A stretch of DNA of 64,000 nt from an uncultured Ruegeria sp. (GCF_947504215.1 NZ_CANNGO010000001.1:248001-312000); one strand, 5' to 3'; shown: positions 1-9,094, numbered from the stretch's first letter. A program made the numbers and translations. Notes: generated from the letters alone by a model not told the origin.

Positions 1-1
1 C

Positions 2-616
2 AAGCGAGAGGTGCTGACCAGCGCGCGGACAGTTTTGATTTTTGCCGCAACCGGCATCCTGATCGGTCTCGGCCATTCCAGTGGTCTTGTCCCGATCTAT
101 GACAAGGTCTCAGACTTTGGCTGGACCTACCTGATCGCTTCGCTTGCGTTGATCATAGTGGCCCATGATGGGTGGTTTTACTGGACCCATCGTCTGCTGC
201 ATACAAGGCGCCTTTTCAGACTGGCCCACCGCACGCATCATCAGTCGCACAATCCAACGCCGTTCACATCTTATTCGTTCGACATAACAGAAGCTGTCCT
301 TAACGCATTGTTCCTACCTATCTTTGTCGCTTTGGTGCCCATGAATACAGTCGCCCTGCTTGTCTTCTTGTTTCACATGATGTTGCGCAATGCGCTTGGC
401 CATTGCGGGTACGAGGTTTTTCCCGCTGACCGAAACGGAAAACCCTTGCTCGATTGGATGACGAGTGTCACGCATCATGACCTCCACCATAGCCACGGGC
501 GCTATAACATGGGTCTGTACTTCACTTGGTGGGACAGGCTCATGGGAACCGAACATCCAGACTATCACAAGGAATTCGCACGCGTCGGGTCGGCTTTCAA
601 TCCGCCGGTTGGCTAA
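2..616 (+). CDS. Sterol desaturase / fatty acid hydroxylase family membrane protein, 5' truncated
   Basis: Di-iron membrane hydroxylase of the fatty acid hydroxylase superfamily. The frame is open to the window edge; a GTG at 11 exists, but the visible 200 residues are shorter than the usual 250-330, so the N-terminus is probably outside. The histidine boxes are present in order: HRLLH, HRTHH and HHDLHH, which bind the two irons. Hydrophobic stretches flank them (about residues 5-25, 38-55 and 95-125). The substrate cannot be told from sequence; sterols, fatty acids and carotenoids are all used in this superfamily. The stop lies inside the next frame, so the two genes are probably co-transcribed. 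Confidence 0.85.
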   Translation, partial: KREVLTSARTVLIFAATGILIGLGHSSGLVPIYDKVSDFGWTYLIASLALIIVAHDGWFYWTHRLLHTRRLFRLAHRTHHQSHNPTPFTSYSFDITEAVLNALFLPIFVALVPMNTVALLVFLFHMMLRNALGHCGYEVFPADRNGKPLLDWMTSVTHHDLHHSHGRYNMGLYFTWWDRLMGTEHPDYHKEFARVGSAFNPPVG

Positions 617-1017
617 GGATAGTCACGGTTTCGGGCCTGCTGTTTCTGGCCGGCAAGGAAGCACGTGCGGAACTGTCGGGCCTCTACTCTGCCCCCTATC
701 TTGGCGCTGTCGTTCGGTTTGAACCCTGCCCTGGCGATCCCGCCTCAACATGCGGTCGCGTCCTTTGGGGTTGGGAAACCGCAAGTTGGCGGCACATGCG
801 ACCAGGAGAGTTCATGATCACAGGCCTACGCCCAGGCGCAAATGGTTGGGGGCAAGGACGGTTGTTGCACCCTGAAACCGGGCTGTCTTTTCGCGGCTCT
901 GCAACCAAGCTTCCAGACGGACGGTTACGCCTTAAGGGATGCGCCGGGCCGATCTGCGCGACACAGAATTGGGTACCGCTGGATCACCTGAGGAACACCC
1001 TTTCTGACCTGGAGTAA
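526..1017 (+). CDS. DUF2147 family secreted protein, start uncertain
   Basis: Residues from about 48 onward match the DUF2147 pattern: an N-terminal SGLYSAP, a CGRVLWGW segment, GRLLHPETG, and a C-terminal [11 protein letters not shown] with paired cysteines. A hydrophobic stretch ending in ARAE looks like a signal peptide, so the product is probably periplasmic. The start is odd: the only in-frame TTG (526) and GTG (529) lie about 90 nt inside the upstream hydroxylase gene and give an Arg-rich extension before the signal peptide, and no ATG is in frame. Translation may be coupled to the upstream gene. The function of DUF2147 proteins is not established. Confidence 0.7.
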   Translation: MVGQAHGNRTSRLSQGIRTRRVGFQSAGWLRIVTVSGLLFLAGKEARAELSGLYSAPYLGAVVRFEPCPGDPASTCGRVLWGWETASWRHMRPGEFMITGLRPGANGWGQGRLLHPETGLSFRGSATKLPDGRLRLKGCAGPICATQNWVPLDHLRNTLSDLE

Positions 1018-1029
1018 GGCGGCATATAG

Positions 1030-1052
1030 CGCACCCTTTTCAAGAGGGTGCG
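1030..1052 (+). terminator. Hairpin after the DUF2147 gene
   Basis: An 8-bp perfect stem (CGCACCCT with AGGGTGCG) and a 7-nt loop lie 13 nt after the DUF2147 stop. No clear T tract follows, so termination may be partial. It separates this unit from the ctaD promoter region. Confidence 0.5.
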
Positions 1053-1062
1053 GCTATTTATC

Positions 1063-1076
1063 TTGATCTATATCAA
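1063..1076. promoter_or_regulatory. FNR/FnrL binding site upstream of ctaD
   Basis: The sequence TTGAT-CTAT-ATCAA is an exact match to the FNR consensus TTGAT-N4-ATCAA. It lies about 103 nt before the ctaD start and 46 nt after the DUF2147 stop. In Rhodobacteraceae FnrL is the oxygen-sensing Fe-S regulator. Because aa3 oxidase is a high-oxygen enzyme, repression under low oxygen is the likeliest effect; this is inference. The Crp/Fnr gene at 52903 lacks cysteines and is not FnrL. Confidence 0.75.
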
Positions 1077-1178
1077 ACTCGACCATTGAAGGTGCCCTCT
1101 TCGCAATCTAAAACCAGCAGGAAACCCGCGTGTCAGAGAGGTCTGTCTGCGCGGCGCAGTTGCAACAGGAGGCACCTA

Positions 1179-2837
1179 ATGGCAGACGCAGCCATTCATG
1201 GTCACGAGCATGAAGACAACCGCAGCTTTTTTACGCGCTGGTTCATGTCGACCAACCACAAAGATATCGGGATTCTGTACCTGATCTTCTCGGCGCTTGC
1301 CGGGTTTATCTCGGTGGCGATGACCATCTATATGCGGCTCGAACTGATGCATCCGGGCGTGCAGTACATGTGTTTGGAAGGCTTCATGGCCGACCCGTGT
1401 ACCCCCAACGGACACCTGTGGAACGTAATGATCACCTATCACGGTGTTCTGATGATGTTCTTCGTAGTAATCCCTGCCCTGTTCGGTGGATTTGGCAACT
1501 ATTTCATGCCGTTACAGATCGGCGCGCCAGATATGGCGTTTCCGCGGATGAACAACCTGTCCTTCTGGCTGTACGTTGCCGGTACATCGCTGGGTATCGC
1601 ATCGCTTCTTGCGCCCGGTGGCAATGATCAGGCCGGATCAGGCGTTGGCTGGGTTCTTTACCCGCCGCTGTCTACGACCGAAGGCGGCATGTCCATGGAC
1701 CTTGCGATTTTCGCCGTGCACGTATCGGGCGCCTCCTCGATCCTCGGCGCGATCAACATGATTACCACCTTCCTGAACATGCGTGCCCCGGGCATGACCC
1801 TGTTCAAGGTGCCGCTGTTTAGCTGGTCGATCTTCGTCACCTCTTGGCTGATTCTGCTGTCCCTTCCGGTTCTGGCGGGCGCGATTACCATGTTGCTGAT
1901 GGACCGCAATTTTGGCTTTACCTTCTTTGATCCTGCTGGTGGCGGCGATCCGATCCTGTATCAGCACATCCTGTGGTTCTTTGGCCACCCGGAAGTGTAC
2001 ATCGTGATCCTGCCTGGTTTCGGCATCATCAGCCACGTCATCGCGACCTTCTCGCGCAAGCCGATCTTCGGGTACCTGCCTATGGTGTGGGCGATTATCG
2101 CGATCGGCGTTCTGGGCTTCGTCGTGTGGGCACACCACATGTACACCGTTGGCTTGTCGCTGCGTCAGCAAGCTTACTTTATGCTCGCCACGATGGTCAT
2201 TGCCGTGCCGACAGGGGTTAAGGTCTTCTCATGGATTGCGACCATGTGGGGCGGTTCAATCGAGTTCAAGACGCCGATGCTGTTCGCCTTTGGCTTCCTG
2301 TTCCTGTTCACCGTCGGCGGTGTGACCGGTGTGGTTCTGTCGCAGGCGGGTATCGACCGCGCGTATCACGACACCTACTACGTGGTTGCTCACTTCCACT
2401 ATGTGATGAGCTTGGGTGCCGTCTTCGCGATCTTCGCTGGCGTCTACTTCTATTTCTCGAAGATGACGGGTCGTCAGTACTCGGAGTTCTGGGGCAAGGT
2501 TCACTTCTGGCTGTTCTTCATCGGCGCGAACCTGACCTTCTTCCCGCAGCACTTCCTGGGCCGTCAGGGCATGCCGCGCCGTTATATCGACTACCCTGAG
2601 GCCTTCGCACAGTGGAACTTTGTCTCGTCGATTGGTGCGTTCGTGTCCTTCGCCTCGTTCCTGCTGTTCTTCGGCATTGTGTTCTACGCCCTGTTCCGGG
2701 GCGCCAAAGAAACACGACCGAACCCGTGGAACGAATACGCAGATACGCTGGAATGGACCCTGCCCACCCCACCGCCCGAACACACGTTCGAGCAGCTGCC
2801 CAAGCAGGAAGACTGGGACAAAGGCCACGCGCACTGA
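1179..2837 (+). CDS. ctaD: Cytochrome c oxidase subunit I (aa3-type)
   Basis: Catalytic subunit of the aa3 terminal oxidase, reducing O2 to water and pumping protons across the inner membrane. The 552-residue product has twelve expected membrane segments. Visible ligands include the low-spin heme His in ITYHGVL, the CuB His with cross-linked Tyr in GHPEVYIV, the His pair in AHHMYTV, and the heme His residues in AHFHYVM. The K-channel Lys is in TGVKVFS. The ATG at 1179 was chosen because it follows an AGGAGG ribosome site; a longer frame back to 1086 has no such support. Subunits II and III are not adjacent, as is common for Rhodobacter relatives. An FNR box lies upstream and a strong terminator follows. 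Confidence 0.97.
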   Translation: MADAAIHGHEHEDNRSFFTRWFMSTNHKDIGILYLIFSALAGFISVAMTIYMRLELMHPGVQYMCLEGFMADPCTPNGHLWNVMITYHGVLMMFFVVIPALFGGFGNYFMPLQIGAPDMAFPRMNNLSFWLYVAGTSLGIASLLAPGGNDQAGSGVGWVLYPPLSTTEGGMSMDLAIFAVHVSGASSILGAINMITTFLNMRAPGMTLFKVPLFSWSIFVTSWLILLSLPVLAGAITMLLMDRNFGFTFFDPAGGGDPILYQHILWFFGHPEVYIVILPGFGIISHVIATFSRKPIFGYLPMVWAIIAIGVLGFVVWAHHMYTVGLSLRQQAYFMLATMVIAVPTGVKVFSWIATMWGGSIEFKTPMLFAFGFLFLFTVGGVTGVVLSQAGIDRAYHDTYYVVAHFHYVMSLGAVFAIFAGVYFYFSKMTGRQYSEFWGKVHFWLFFIGANLTFFPQHFLGRQGMPRRYIDYPEAFAQWNFVSSIGAFVSFASFLLFFGIVFYALFRGAKETRPNPWNEYADTLEWTLPTPPPEHTFEQLPKQEDWDKGHAH

Positions 2838-2861
2838 TCCCTGCATTCTGAGCTGAATTCT

Positions 2862-2890
2862 ACAAAGCCCCGCGTTTCGCGGGGCTTTGT
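2862..2890 (+). terminator. Intrinsic terminator of ctaD
   Basis: A 13-bp perfect stem (ACAAAGCCCCGCG and its complement) with a TTT loop is followed by GTTTT, 25 nt after the ctaD stop. Confidence 0.9.
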
Positions 2891-3011
2891 GTTTTAAATT
2901 CCCCAGTATCGAATTTGCTCACCGTCACGCGTGGACTCGTCAGAGAACAAATCGCTAGTATCCCCAAAACGCCCTTTCCCCCGACCAGCACTAAGCAAAG
3001 ATCCACATCAC

Positions 3012-4040
3012 ATGATTCTCCACGACGGCATCTCGCTCCGGCAAATGGTCAAAGGGTCCTTTGGCTTTATCTGTATCGTTCTGACCTGGATCTTCCTGCT
3101 TGAGCTGGTGGATGCGATCACCCCGATAGACTTGATCTCCAACTCCAGCCCTCCGGTCACGATATTGGGGCTAGCGGTGGCGTTCTTTCTGGGCTTCAAG
3201 AATACCTCAGCCTATGCCCGCTGGGTCGAAGCGCGCAAGATTTGGGGCGATCTGGTCAATACCAGCCGGGATTGGGGCAATGTGATTACCAACCTTGTCC
3301 AGCTTGACGGCACCCCGATCGATCCGGAAGTACGTCGTGAGTTGCTTGAGCGTCACATAGCATGGTTGAACATGCTGGCATATCAGTTGCGTCAGCCTTC
3401 TTTGAACGGACGAACGCGCAGGCCATGGATGTTTGGACACAAACCAGCCTCGGACAAGATTGCGCTGCACCAGGATCCTGAAAGCTGGCGCAAAAGCCAG
3501 CTTGCGCAAGATTTGCCCAGGCTGAAAGGAAAGTCCAACCGCGCCGCATACCTGCTGTTTCTACAGGGTGAGCGGCTTTCGGCGCTGGCGCAAACGCACA
3601 GTATCGATCCGTATTGGCATGTGGCGCTGATGAACAGGCTAACGCGGCTCACAGATGCGCAGGGTCAGAGTGAGCGTATCAAGAATACCCCGTTCCCCAG
3701 ACAGGTTGCCGAGGTCGGGCGAGTCTTCAGCTATATCTTCATCTTCTTGCTGCCACTGGCGTTCAACGACGAACGTTCGATCACTATTGGGTTGGATATA
3801 CCGATGCTGCAATCGGTGTTTCTGGACTGGATGATCTTCGCCCCGATCGGCGCGCTGGTGTGCTGGATATTCTTCGTGACGGAACGGGTCAGCGCGTCGA
3901 TGGAAGACCCGTTTGAAGGTGATGCCACCGATGTCCCGATCTCGGCGATCAGCCGCATGATCGAGATCGACTTACGTCAGATGACCGGCGTTGGAACGGC
4001 ACCTAACCCTTTGGCTCCAATTGACAAAACCCTTATCTGA
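3012..4040 (+). CDS. Bestrophin-like anion channel family protein
   Basis: Membrane protein of the bestrophin (RFP-TM, UPF0187) family, whose members form pentameric anion channels. Membrane segments are visible near residues 15-35 and 45-65. Next come the GFKNTSAYARW stretch and the RKIWGDLVNTSRDW helix typical of bacterial bestrophins. A second hydrophobic pair lies at about residues 235-290, and an acidic EDPFEGDATD segment near the C-terminus matches the family's calcium-clasp or C-terminal region. The ATG at 3012 places the family's usual N-terminus at the start; a GTG at 2931 would add 27 polar residues. At 342 residues it is somewhat longer than many homologues. It appears to be a single-gene unit; its ion specificity cannot be read from sequence. 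Confidence 0.85.
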   Translation: MILHDGISLRQMVKGSFGFICIVLTWIFLLELVDAITPIDLISNSSPPVTILGLAVAFFLGFKNTSAYARWVEARKIWGDLVNTSRDWGNVITNLVQLDGTPIDPEVRRELLERHIAWLNMLAYQLRQPSLNGRTRRPWMFGHKPASDKIALHQDPESWRKSQLAQDLPRLKGKSNRAAYLLFLQGERLSALAQTHSIDPYWHVALMNRLTRLTDAQGQSERIKNTPFPRQVAEVGRVFSYIFIFLLPLAFNDERSITIGLDIPMLQSVFLDWMIFAPIGALVCWIFFVTERVSASMEDPFEGDATDVPISAISRMIEIDLRQMTGVGTAPNPLAPIDKTLI

Positions 4041-4134
4041 GGCGTATCGTCTTCCCGCCACGACGCGCAAAGATCGAAAAATGTGGCCGTTTGATGTATC
4101 CTGATCGCAGAGCCCCTGCAACAGGAGCGGTACA

Positions 4135-4734
4135 ATGCCCGAAATTGACTTTTGGTTTTCAATTGGCAGCACCTACAGCTTTCTGACGGTCATGCGCTTG
4201 GATGATTGGTGCGCCGAAAACGATGCGACGGTTGTTTGGCGGCCCTTCAACGTGCGCACCGTCATGTCGGAACAACAGAACATTCCCTTTGCGGGAAAGC
4301 CGGTTAAGTCGGCCTATATGTGGCGCGACATCGAACGGCGCGCAGCCAAGTACCGCATCCATGCCAATCTGCCAGCGCCCTACCCAATCTCGGATTTAGC
4401 ACTGGCCAATCAAGTGGCCTTGTTGGGGATGAAAGACGGGTGGGGAAAGCTGTTCACTCAGAATCTGTATCGCATCTGGTTCGAGGAAGGTATTGAGGCG
4501 GGCAGTGAATCGGCCCTGTCCGAGGCGCTACTGCGCTGTCAGCAGGATCCGCGTCTTGCCCTTGCCCGCGCGCGCAGCCCTGATACGGTCTCCGCCCTTG
4601 AGGCCGAGACAGATCAGGCCACCCGGCTTGGGGTGTTTGGCGCACCCAGCCTTGTTGTACGCGGAGAGGTGTTCTGGGGCGATGACCGGTTGGATGATGC
4701 ACTGTCCTGGGTGCGCGTTGGTCACGTCATCTGA
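4135..4734 (+). CDS. 2-hydroxychromene-2-carboxylate isomerase-like DsbA-fold protein
   Basis: Thioredoxin-fold protein of the HCCA isomerase / kappa-GST group, 199 residues, the usual length. The N-terminal FWFSIGSTYSFL motif carries the active-site serine in place of the DsbA CXXC cysteines. The cis-proline loop FGAPS and the C-terminal FWGDDRL signature are both present. A good ribosome site (CAGGAG) precedes the ATG. HCCA isomerases act in naphthalene-type aromatic degradation, but no such pathway genes are nearby, so a general glutathione-dependent isomerase or transferase role is as likely. Confidence 0.85.
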   Translation: MPEIDFWFSIGSTYSFLTVMRLDDWCAENDATVVWRPFNVRTVMSEQQNIPFAGKPVKSAYMWRDIERRAAKYRIHANLPAPYPISDLALANQVALLGMKDGWGKLFTQNLYRIWFEEGIEAGSESALSEALLRCQQDPRLALARARSPDTVSALEAETDQATRLGVFGAPSLVVRGEVFWGDDRLDDALSWVRVGHVI

Positions 4735-4778
4735 TCATTAACCGTCGACACCCGACCATAGTGCGTTATTTTTTCACC

Positions 4779-5270
4779 ATGCCTTATCGATGGAATCAAA
4801 CATCGGAAACCGAACAAGAACTGCGCCTCTGGCCGCATAACTCTCTGCCACCGCGCGGGGCCATGATCGTTATTTTGTCGGTATTTCTGTTTGGTCTTAT
4901 TCCGCTGTTGGCAATGTTGGGTTCGGTCATCTTGTGGGGATTACTACCGTTTCTGCTGCTCACCGTTTTAGGACTGTGGCTGGCCATACAGACAAACTAT
5001 CGTGCCCGCAGTGCGTTCGAGGTGCTAACCTTAAACGGATCTCAGGCGAAGCTGGTTCATCACACGCCGGGCCATGGTGATCAGGAATGGTCGTGCAATC
5101 GCTACTGGGCACGCCCACAGATGCACCTAAAAGGCGGGCCGGTCCCGCACTATGTCACATTGATCGGAGATGGTCGCGAGGTCGAGATTGGTGCATTCCT
5201 GTCCGAAGATGAACGCATCACACTCTATGACGACCTCGTCGAGAAACTGCGCAGTCCAGCCGCGCAGTAG
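4779..5270 (+). CDS. DUF2244 domain membrane protein
   Basis: A 163-residue protein with two close hydrophobic segments (about residues 30-70) and a polar C-terminal domain. The order fits DUF2244: an ELRLWPHNSLP leader, two membrane spans, then a soluble domain with NRYWARP and an EIGAFLSEDER segment. Alphaproteobacterial members often lie near oxidase genes, and ctaD is 2 kb upstream here; the function is unknown. The ATG at 4779 matches the usual family start, while a GTG at 4761 would add six residues. It converges with yqeY. Confidence 0.8.
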   Translation: MPYRWNQTSETEQELRLWPHNSLPPRGAMIVILSVFLFGLIPLLAMLGSVILWGLLPFLLLTVLGLWLAIQTNYRARSAFEVLTLNGSQAKLVHHTPGHGDQEWSCNRYWARPQMHLKGGPVPHYVTLIGDGREVEIGAFLSEDERITLYDDLVEKLRSPAAQ

Positions 5271-5293
5271 CCCATTTCATGTGTGCAATTTGC

Positions 5294-5779
5294 TCAGCAG
5301 CCACCGTTCGACGCAGCGCAAAGATGATCCTTGACCATCGGTCCGACCTTGCCGAAATCCATTTGCCCAGTGTAGCGGGTCTTGAGCTCGCCCATCACCT
5401 TGCCCATGTCGCGGATCGAACCCGCACCGGTTGCAGTGATGGCGGTTTGAATGGCGTCGCTGACCTCATCTTCATCAAGCTGCTTGGGCAGAAATTCTTC
5501 GATAATGCCAACTTCGCGCAGCTCACGCTCGGCCAGGTCCAAACGCCCACCTTCTTCGTAGGCCCGCGCGCTTTCCTTGCGTTGCTTGGTCATTTTTCCA
5601 AGGATTTCAAGAACCTCAGAGTCGCCGCATCCTTTGGCCTCTTCACTACCGGATCCGCGCGTGGCGATATCCCGGTCTTTAATTGCCGCATTGATCAGCC
5701 TCAGCGTCGACAAACGCTCAGCTGCTTTATCTTTCATTGCTTGCTTAAGGGCGATATTCACCCTCGATCGCATATCCAT
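5294..5779 (-). CDS. yqeY: GatB/YqeY domain protein
   Basis: YqeY-family protein of 161 residues, related to the tail domain of the GatB amidotransferase subunit. The MDMRSRVNIALKQAMKDK start, the RLINAAIKDRDI helix, the REVGIIEEFLPKQLDEDE segment and the C-terminal MGKVMGELKTRY motif are all typical. Family members probably bind tRNA, but their cellular role is not settled. The start was set at 5779 because homologues begin there; an in-frame start at 5842 would add 21 unusual residues. It is divergent from carA, an arrangement often kept in Rhodobacteraceae. Confidence 0.9.
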   Translation of the reverse strand: MDMRSRVNIALKQAMKDKAAERLSTLRLINAAIKDRDIATRGSGSEEAKGCGDSEVLEILGKMTKQRKESARAYEEGGRLDLAERELREVGIIEEFLPKQLDEDEVSDAIQTAITATGAGSIRDMGKVMGELKTRYTGQMDFGKVGPMVKDHLCAASNGGC

Positions 5780-5901
5780 CTGGTTTGTCCATCCCCATGG
5801 CAACGGAACCACGAACATATCGAAATAAAAAGAGCGATACAACAGCCTTCAGGTACAGTTAAGTTGTTGAATTTAAACAATAGCCGAAAAATTGAACAGA
5901 C

Positions 5902-5930
5902 TTGACCCAGCGGCCTAACCCCCTTAGATA
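5902..5930 (+). promoter_or_regulatory. Sigma-70 promoter of carA
   Basis: TTGACC and TAGATA are separated by exactly 17 nt, ending 32 nt before the carA ATG at 5963. An alternative ATG at 5930 would overlap the -10 element, which argues for the 5963 start. Confidence 0.7.
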
Positions 5931-5962
5931 TGCGCCGATTTACCCTGCAGGAGAGTCGTGCC

Positions 5963-7129
5963 ATGGCCCAGAACGTCCAGTCCAAGCCCACCGCATGTCT
6001 GGCATTGGCCGACGGAACTCTGTTTTACGGTATGGGCTTTGGGTCAACCGGCCAAACTGTGGCCGAGCTGTGCTTTAATACAGCGATGACCGGGTATCAG
6101 GAGATCATGACAGACCCCTCATACGCGGGACAGATCGTGACATTCACCTTCCCACATATCGGCAATGTCGGCGTGAACCCGGAAGATGATGAAACCGGCG
6201 ATCCGGTTGCAGCTGGCATGGTGGTCAAATGGGACCCAACCGAGCCGTCGAACTGGCGTTCGGCGGAGGAGTTAAAAGGGTGGCTGGCCCGTCGTGGCCG
6301 TATCGCCATCGGTGGCATCGATACAAGGCGCCTGACCCGCGCGATCCGTCAGCAAGGCGCGCCGCATGTCGCACTGTCACATGACCCCAATGGCAACTTC
6401 GACATTGAAGCTCTGATCGCCGCTGCGCGCGGATTTGCCGGGCTGGAAGGCATGGATCTCGCCAAAGACGTCACGTGCGCGCAAAGCTATCGCTGGGACG
6501 AAATGCGTTGGGCATGGCCTGATGGGTATCCGCAGCAGGAAAACCCGGTCCACAAGGTCGTTGCGGTCGACTACGGTGCAAAACGGAACATCCTGCGCTG
6601 CTTGGCCTCTGCCGGTTGCGATGTCACGGTCTTGCCCGCGACAGCAACGGCTTCAGAGGTTCTGGCGCACGAGCCAGATGGCGTGTTTCTGTCCAACGGT
6701 CCCGGTGACCCCGCCGCAACCGGTGAATACGCTGTACCGATGATCAAAGAAATCCTGGATACGACTGACCTGCCCGTGTTCGGAATCTGCCTTGGCCATC
6801 AAATGCTGGCACTGGCGCTTGGCGGTCAGACCGTCAAAATGAATCACGGTCACCATGGCGCAAATCACCCGGTCAAAGATCTGGACACAGGCAAGGTCGA
6901 GATCACATCGATGAACCATGGCTTCGCTGTTGACGCTCAGACCCTACCTTCTGGGGTCGTTGAAACCCATCGCTCGTTGTTTGACGGGTCGAATTGCGGA
7001 ATCCGCATGACTGATCGTCCGGTTTACTCGGTGCAATATCATCCGGAGGCTTCACCCGGACCACAAGATAGCTTCTACCTGTTCGAACGCTTTGCAGCTG
7101 CAATGGCGGACAGCAAAGAAAAGGCTTAG
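5963..7129 (+). CDS. carA: Carbamoyl-phosphate synthase small subunit
   Basis: Glutaminase subunit that delivers ammonia from glutamine to CarB for carbamoyl phosphate, the precursor of pyrimidines and arginine. The 388-residue length is normal. The N-terminal domain carries [17 protein letters not shown]. The class I amidotransferase domain carries the nucleophile in GICLGHQ and the His/Glu pair in YHPEASPGP. The start at 5963 is supported by a GGAGAG ribosome site and by the promoter position. carB is not adjacent, as is often the case in this family of bacteria. It is transcribed away from yqeY. Confidence 0.97.
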   Translation: MAQNVQSKPTACLALADGTLFYGMGFGSTGQTVAELCFNTAMTGYQEIMTDPSYAGQIVTFTFPHIGNVGVNPEDDETGDPVAAGMVVKWDPTEPSNWRSAEELKGWLARRGRIAIGGIDTRRLTRAIRQQGAPHVALSHDPNGNFDIEALIAAARGFAGLEGMDLAKDVTCAQSYRWDEMRWAWPDGYPQQENPVHKVVAVDYGAKRNILRCLASAGCDVTVLPATATASEVLAHEPDGVFLSNGPGDPAATGEYAVPMIKEILDTTDLPVFGICLGHQMLALALGGQTVKMNHGHHGANHPVKDLDTGKVEITSMNHGFAVDAQTLPSGVVETHRSLFDGSNCGIRMTDRPVYSVQYHPEASPGPQDSFYLFERFAAAMADSKEKA

Positions 7130-7147
7130 CTTCCAATTCATCCAGTG

Positions 7148-7163
7148 TTAACTGGGTGTTAAC
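7148..7163. promoter_or_regulatory. CtrA-type box upstream of the MshEN-glycosyltransferase gene
   Basis: TTAAC-TGGGTG-TTAAC gives TTAA-N7-TTAA exactly, the consensus of the cell-cycle response regulator CtrA. Its centre is about 55 nt before the ATG at 7211 and 26 nt after the carA stop. No ctrA gene is in this window, so regulation is inferred from the motif. Confidence 0.55.
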
Positions 7164-7210
7164 CTAGATTTCACAACCTTGGCCGCAGGTAACTGCGTCA
7201 GGGTTGTTTG

Positions 7211-9091
7211 ATGGTCGAGCTAAATCTACATAATTTCACCGCTGCCGAACCAGGCCCTGCAGAAGGCCTGCGCAAACCGCTTGGGTCTTGCTTGGTGGAA
7301 CAAGGTGCAATCACCCTGTCGCAGCTGGATCTCGCCCTTCGTCTGCAAGACCGGCAAAAAGCACCATTGGGTGAAATCCTGGTGGGCGAGGGCTGGATCA
7401 CCCGACACGACGTGTTGAACGCCTTGGCGTTACAATCCGGTTGGCAAATTGCAAATCTTGATGAAATTCCGCCAATGCCGGAACTATGCCACCTGAAGCC
7501 GGTCAATTTCTGGTTGGCGCACAACGTAATCCCATGGATGCGCATCGGTCCCCTGCTCTTGGTCGCAACAGCGCGGCCTGACCGCTTCGTTACAGTTTCA
7601 AAGGAAATGCAGGATTGCGGTTACGCCGTCATCCCTGTTCTGGCTGCCCCAGATCAGATTGATCATACAATCGGACGCCAGTTTTCAAAACCGCTCGCTC
7701 AGGCCGCGGAAACGCGGGTAGACGAAGCGCAAAGCTGCCGCACCTGGACCGCCGGATCGCGCATGCGCCCTGCTGCAGCAATCGTCGCTGCTTTGACCTT
7801 TTTGACCGCAGTGCCTCAAGTCAGCCTCGCGGTTTTGCTCTTTTTGACGATCAGCACACTGATCCTGTTTTCCGCCCTGCGAATTTCGGGGGCAGTAGCA
7901 TATGTTCTTCATCAGCTTGCTCGCAAACCTGATCGGTCAGAAATCGCCACCGTTCCTCTCCGCCATCCCTGTGTGTCGATCATGGTGCCTTTGTACAAGG
8001 AACGAGAGATTGTCGACGCACTGGTCTGCAGGCTCCAACGACTGACATACCCCAAAGCTCTGCTGGACGTTATTCTGGTTCTTGAGGAAAAGGATGACGT
8101 CACGCGCGAGACACTGGCAAAGGCAGACTTACCCAGCTGGATCCGCACGATAGAAGTGCCCGAATTCAACGGGCTGACAACAAAGCCCCGTGCAATGAAC
8201 TATGCGTTGGACTTTTGCAGGGGTGACATTTTGGGCGTCTGGGACGCCGAGGATGCACCCCAACCAGACCAAATCGAACGGGTGGTCAATCACTTCACTC
8301 AAGCCGCCCCCGACGTTGTGTGCCTGCAGGGTGGTCTGGACTATTACAATCCACGCACCAACTGGCGTTCACGTTGCTTTTCAATCGAATACAACAGCTG
8401 GTTCCGGGTTGTCCTGCCGGGAATTGCCCGCCTGGGACTTGTCGTTCCGTTGGGCGGAACCACATTTTTCTTCCGTCGTGACAAGCTGTTAGAGCTCGGC
8501 GGATGGGACGCCCACAACGTCACCGAAGATGCAGATTTGGGCGTAAGGCTTTGCCGTGCGGGCTATCGAACGGAAATGGTCGATACTACGACGTTTGAAG
8601 AGGCAAACTTTCGCGCCTGGCCATGGGTGAAGCAACGCTCTCGCTGGCTCAAGGGATTTATGGTCACCTACCTCGTGCATATGCGGGATCCGCTGCAACT
8701 GTACAAAGATCTTGGGCTGCGCAAGTTCATGGGTATTCAGGCTTTTTTCCTGGGAACTATCGGTCAATTCCTTCTGGCTCCGGTGCTGTGGGTGTTTTGG
8801 CTAACCGCGCTGGGGCTGTACAACCCAATGGTGCAGGTGATCTCTCATGAGATGCTGACATCACTCGTTTGGATGTTCCTGGCAGCCGAAGGTTTGAATA
8901 TGGCCGTCAGCGCCCTCGCCGTTTCTGCCCCAGAGCGCCGGTTTTTGTTGCCGTTTGTTCCAACGATGTGTCTGTATTTCCCTCTGGGCATAATCGCAGC
9001 CTACAAAGCCCTGTGGGAGCTGGCAGTCAAACCCTTCTATTGGGACAAGACCCAACATGGTCAGGCCGACGAAGACCTGCCATTGGCCTGA
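7211..9091 (+). CDS. MshEN-domain / family 2 glycosyltransferase fusion
   Basis: A 626-residue two-part protein. Residues 23-75 hold two 24-residue repeats (PLGSCLVEQG...LRLQ and PLGEILVGEG...LALQ) separated by five residues, the layout of the MshEN c-di-GMP-binding domain found at the N-terminus of type II secretion and pilus ATPases. Two membrane spans follow (about 175-230). A GT2 synthase domain comes next, with an acidic WDAEDAP motif, TEDADLG and the QRSRW form of QxxRW seen in cellulose- and hyaluronan-type synthases. Three more spans end the protein. It probably polymerises or exports a cell-surface polysaccharide; the product is unknown. The ATG at 7211 was chosen over the preceding TTG. 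No PilZ domain or bcs genes are nearby. Confidence 0.85.
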   Translation: MVELNLHNFTAAEPGPAEGLRKPLGSCLVEQGAITLSQLDLALRLQDRQKAPLGEILVGEGWITRHDVLNALALQSGWQIANLDEIPPMPELCHLKPVNFWLAHNVIPWMRIGPLLLVATARPDRFVTVSKEMQDCGYAVIPVLAAPDQIDHTIGRQFSKPLAQAAETRVDEAQSCRTWTAGSRMRPAAAIVAALTFLTAVPQVSLAVLLFLTISTLILFSALRISGAVAYVLHQLARKPDRSEIATVPLRHPCVSIMVPLYKEREIVDALVCRLQRLTYPKALLDVILVLEEKDDVTRETLAKADLPSWIRTIEVPEFNGLTTKPRAMNYALDFCRGDILGVWDAEDAPQPDQIERVVNHFTQAAPDVVCLQGGLDYYNPRTNWRSRCFSIEYNSWFRVVLPGIARLGLVVPLGGTTFFFRRDKLLELGGWDAHNVTEDADLGVRLCRAGYRTEMVDTTTFEEANFRAWPWVKQRSRWLKGFMVTYLVHMRDPLQLYKDLGLRKFMGIQAFFLGTIGQFLLAPVLWVFWLTALGLYNPMVQVISHEMLTSLVWMFLAAEGLNMAVSALAVSAPERRFLLPFVPTMCLYFPLGIIAAYKALWELAVKPFYWDKTQHGQADEDLPLA

Positions 9092-9094
9092 GGA

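Noticed and set aside
2931..3011. Upstream GTG start for the bestrophin-like gene
   Set aside because: It would add 27 polar residues before the usual family start; ATG at 3012 was preferred, though its ribosome site is weak.
5865..5881. TTGTT-N7-AACAA palindrome upstream of carA
   Set aside because: It does not match a known FNR, CRP or CtrA consensus and lies upstream of a good sigma-70 promoter; possibly chance in AT-rich DNA.
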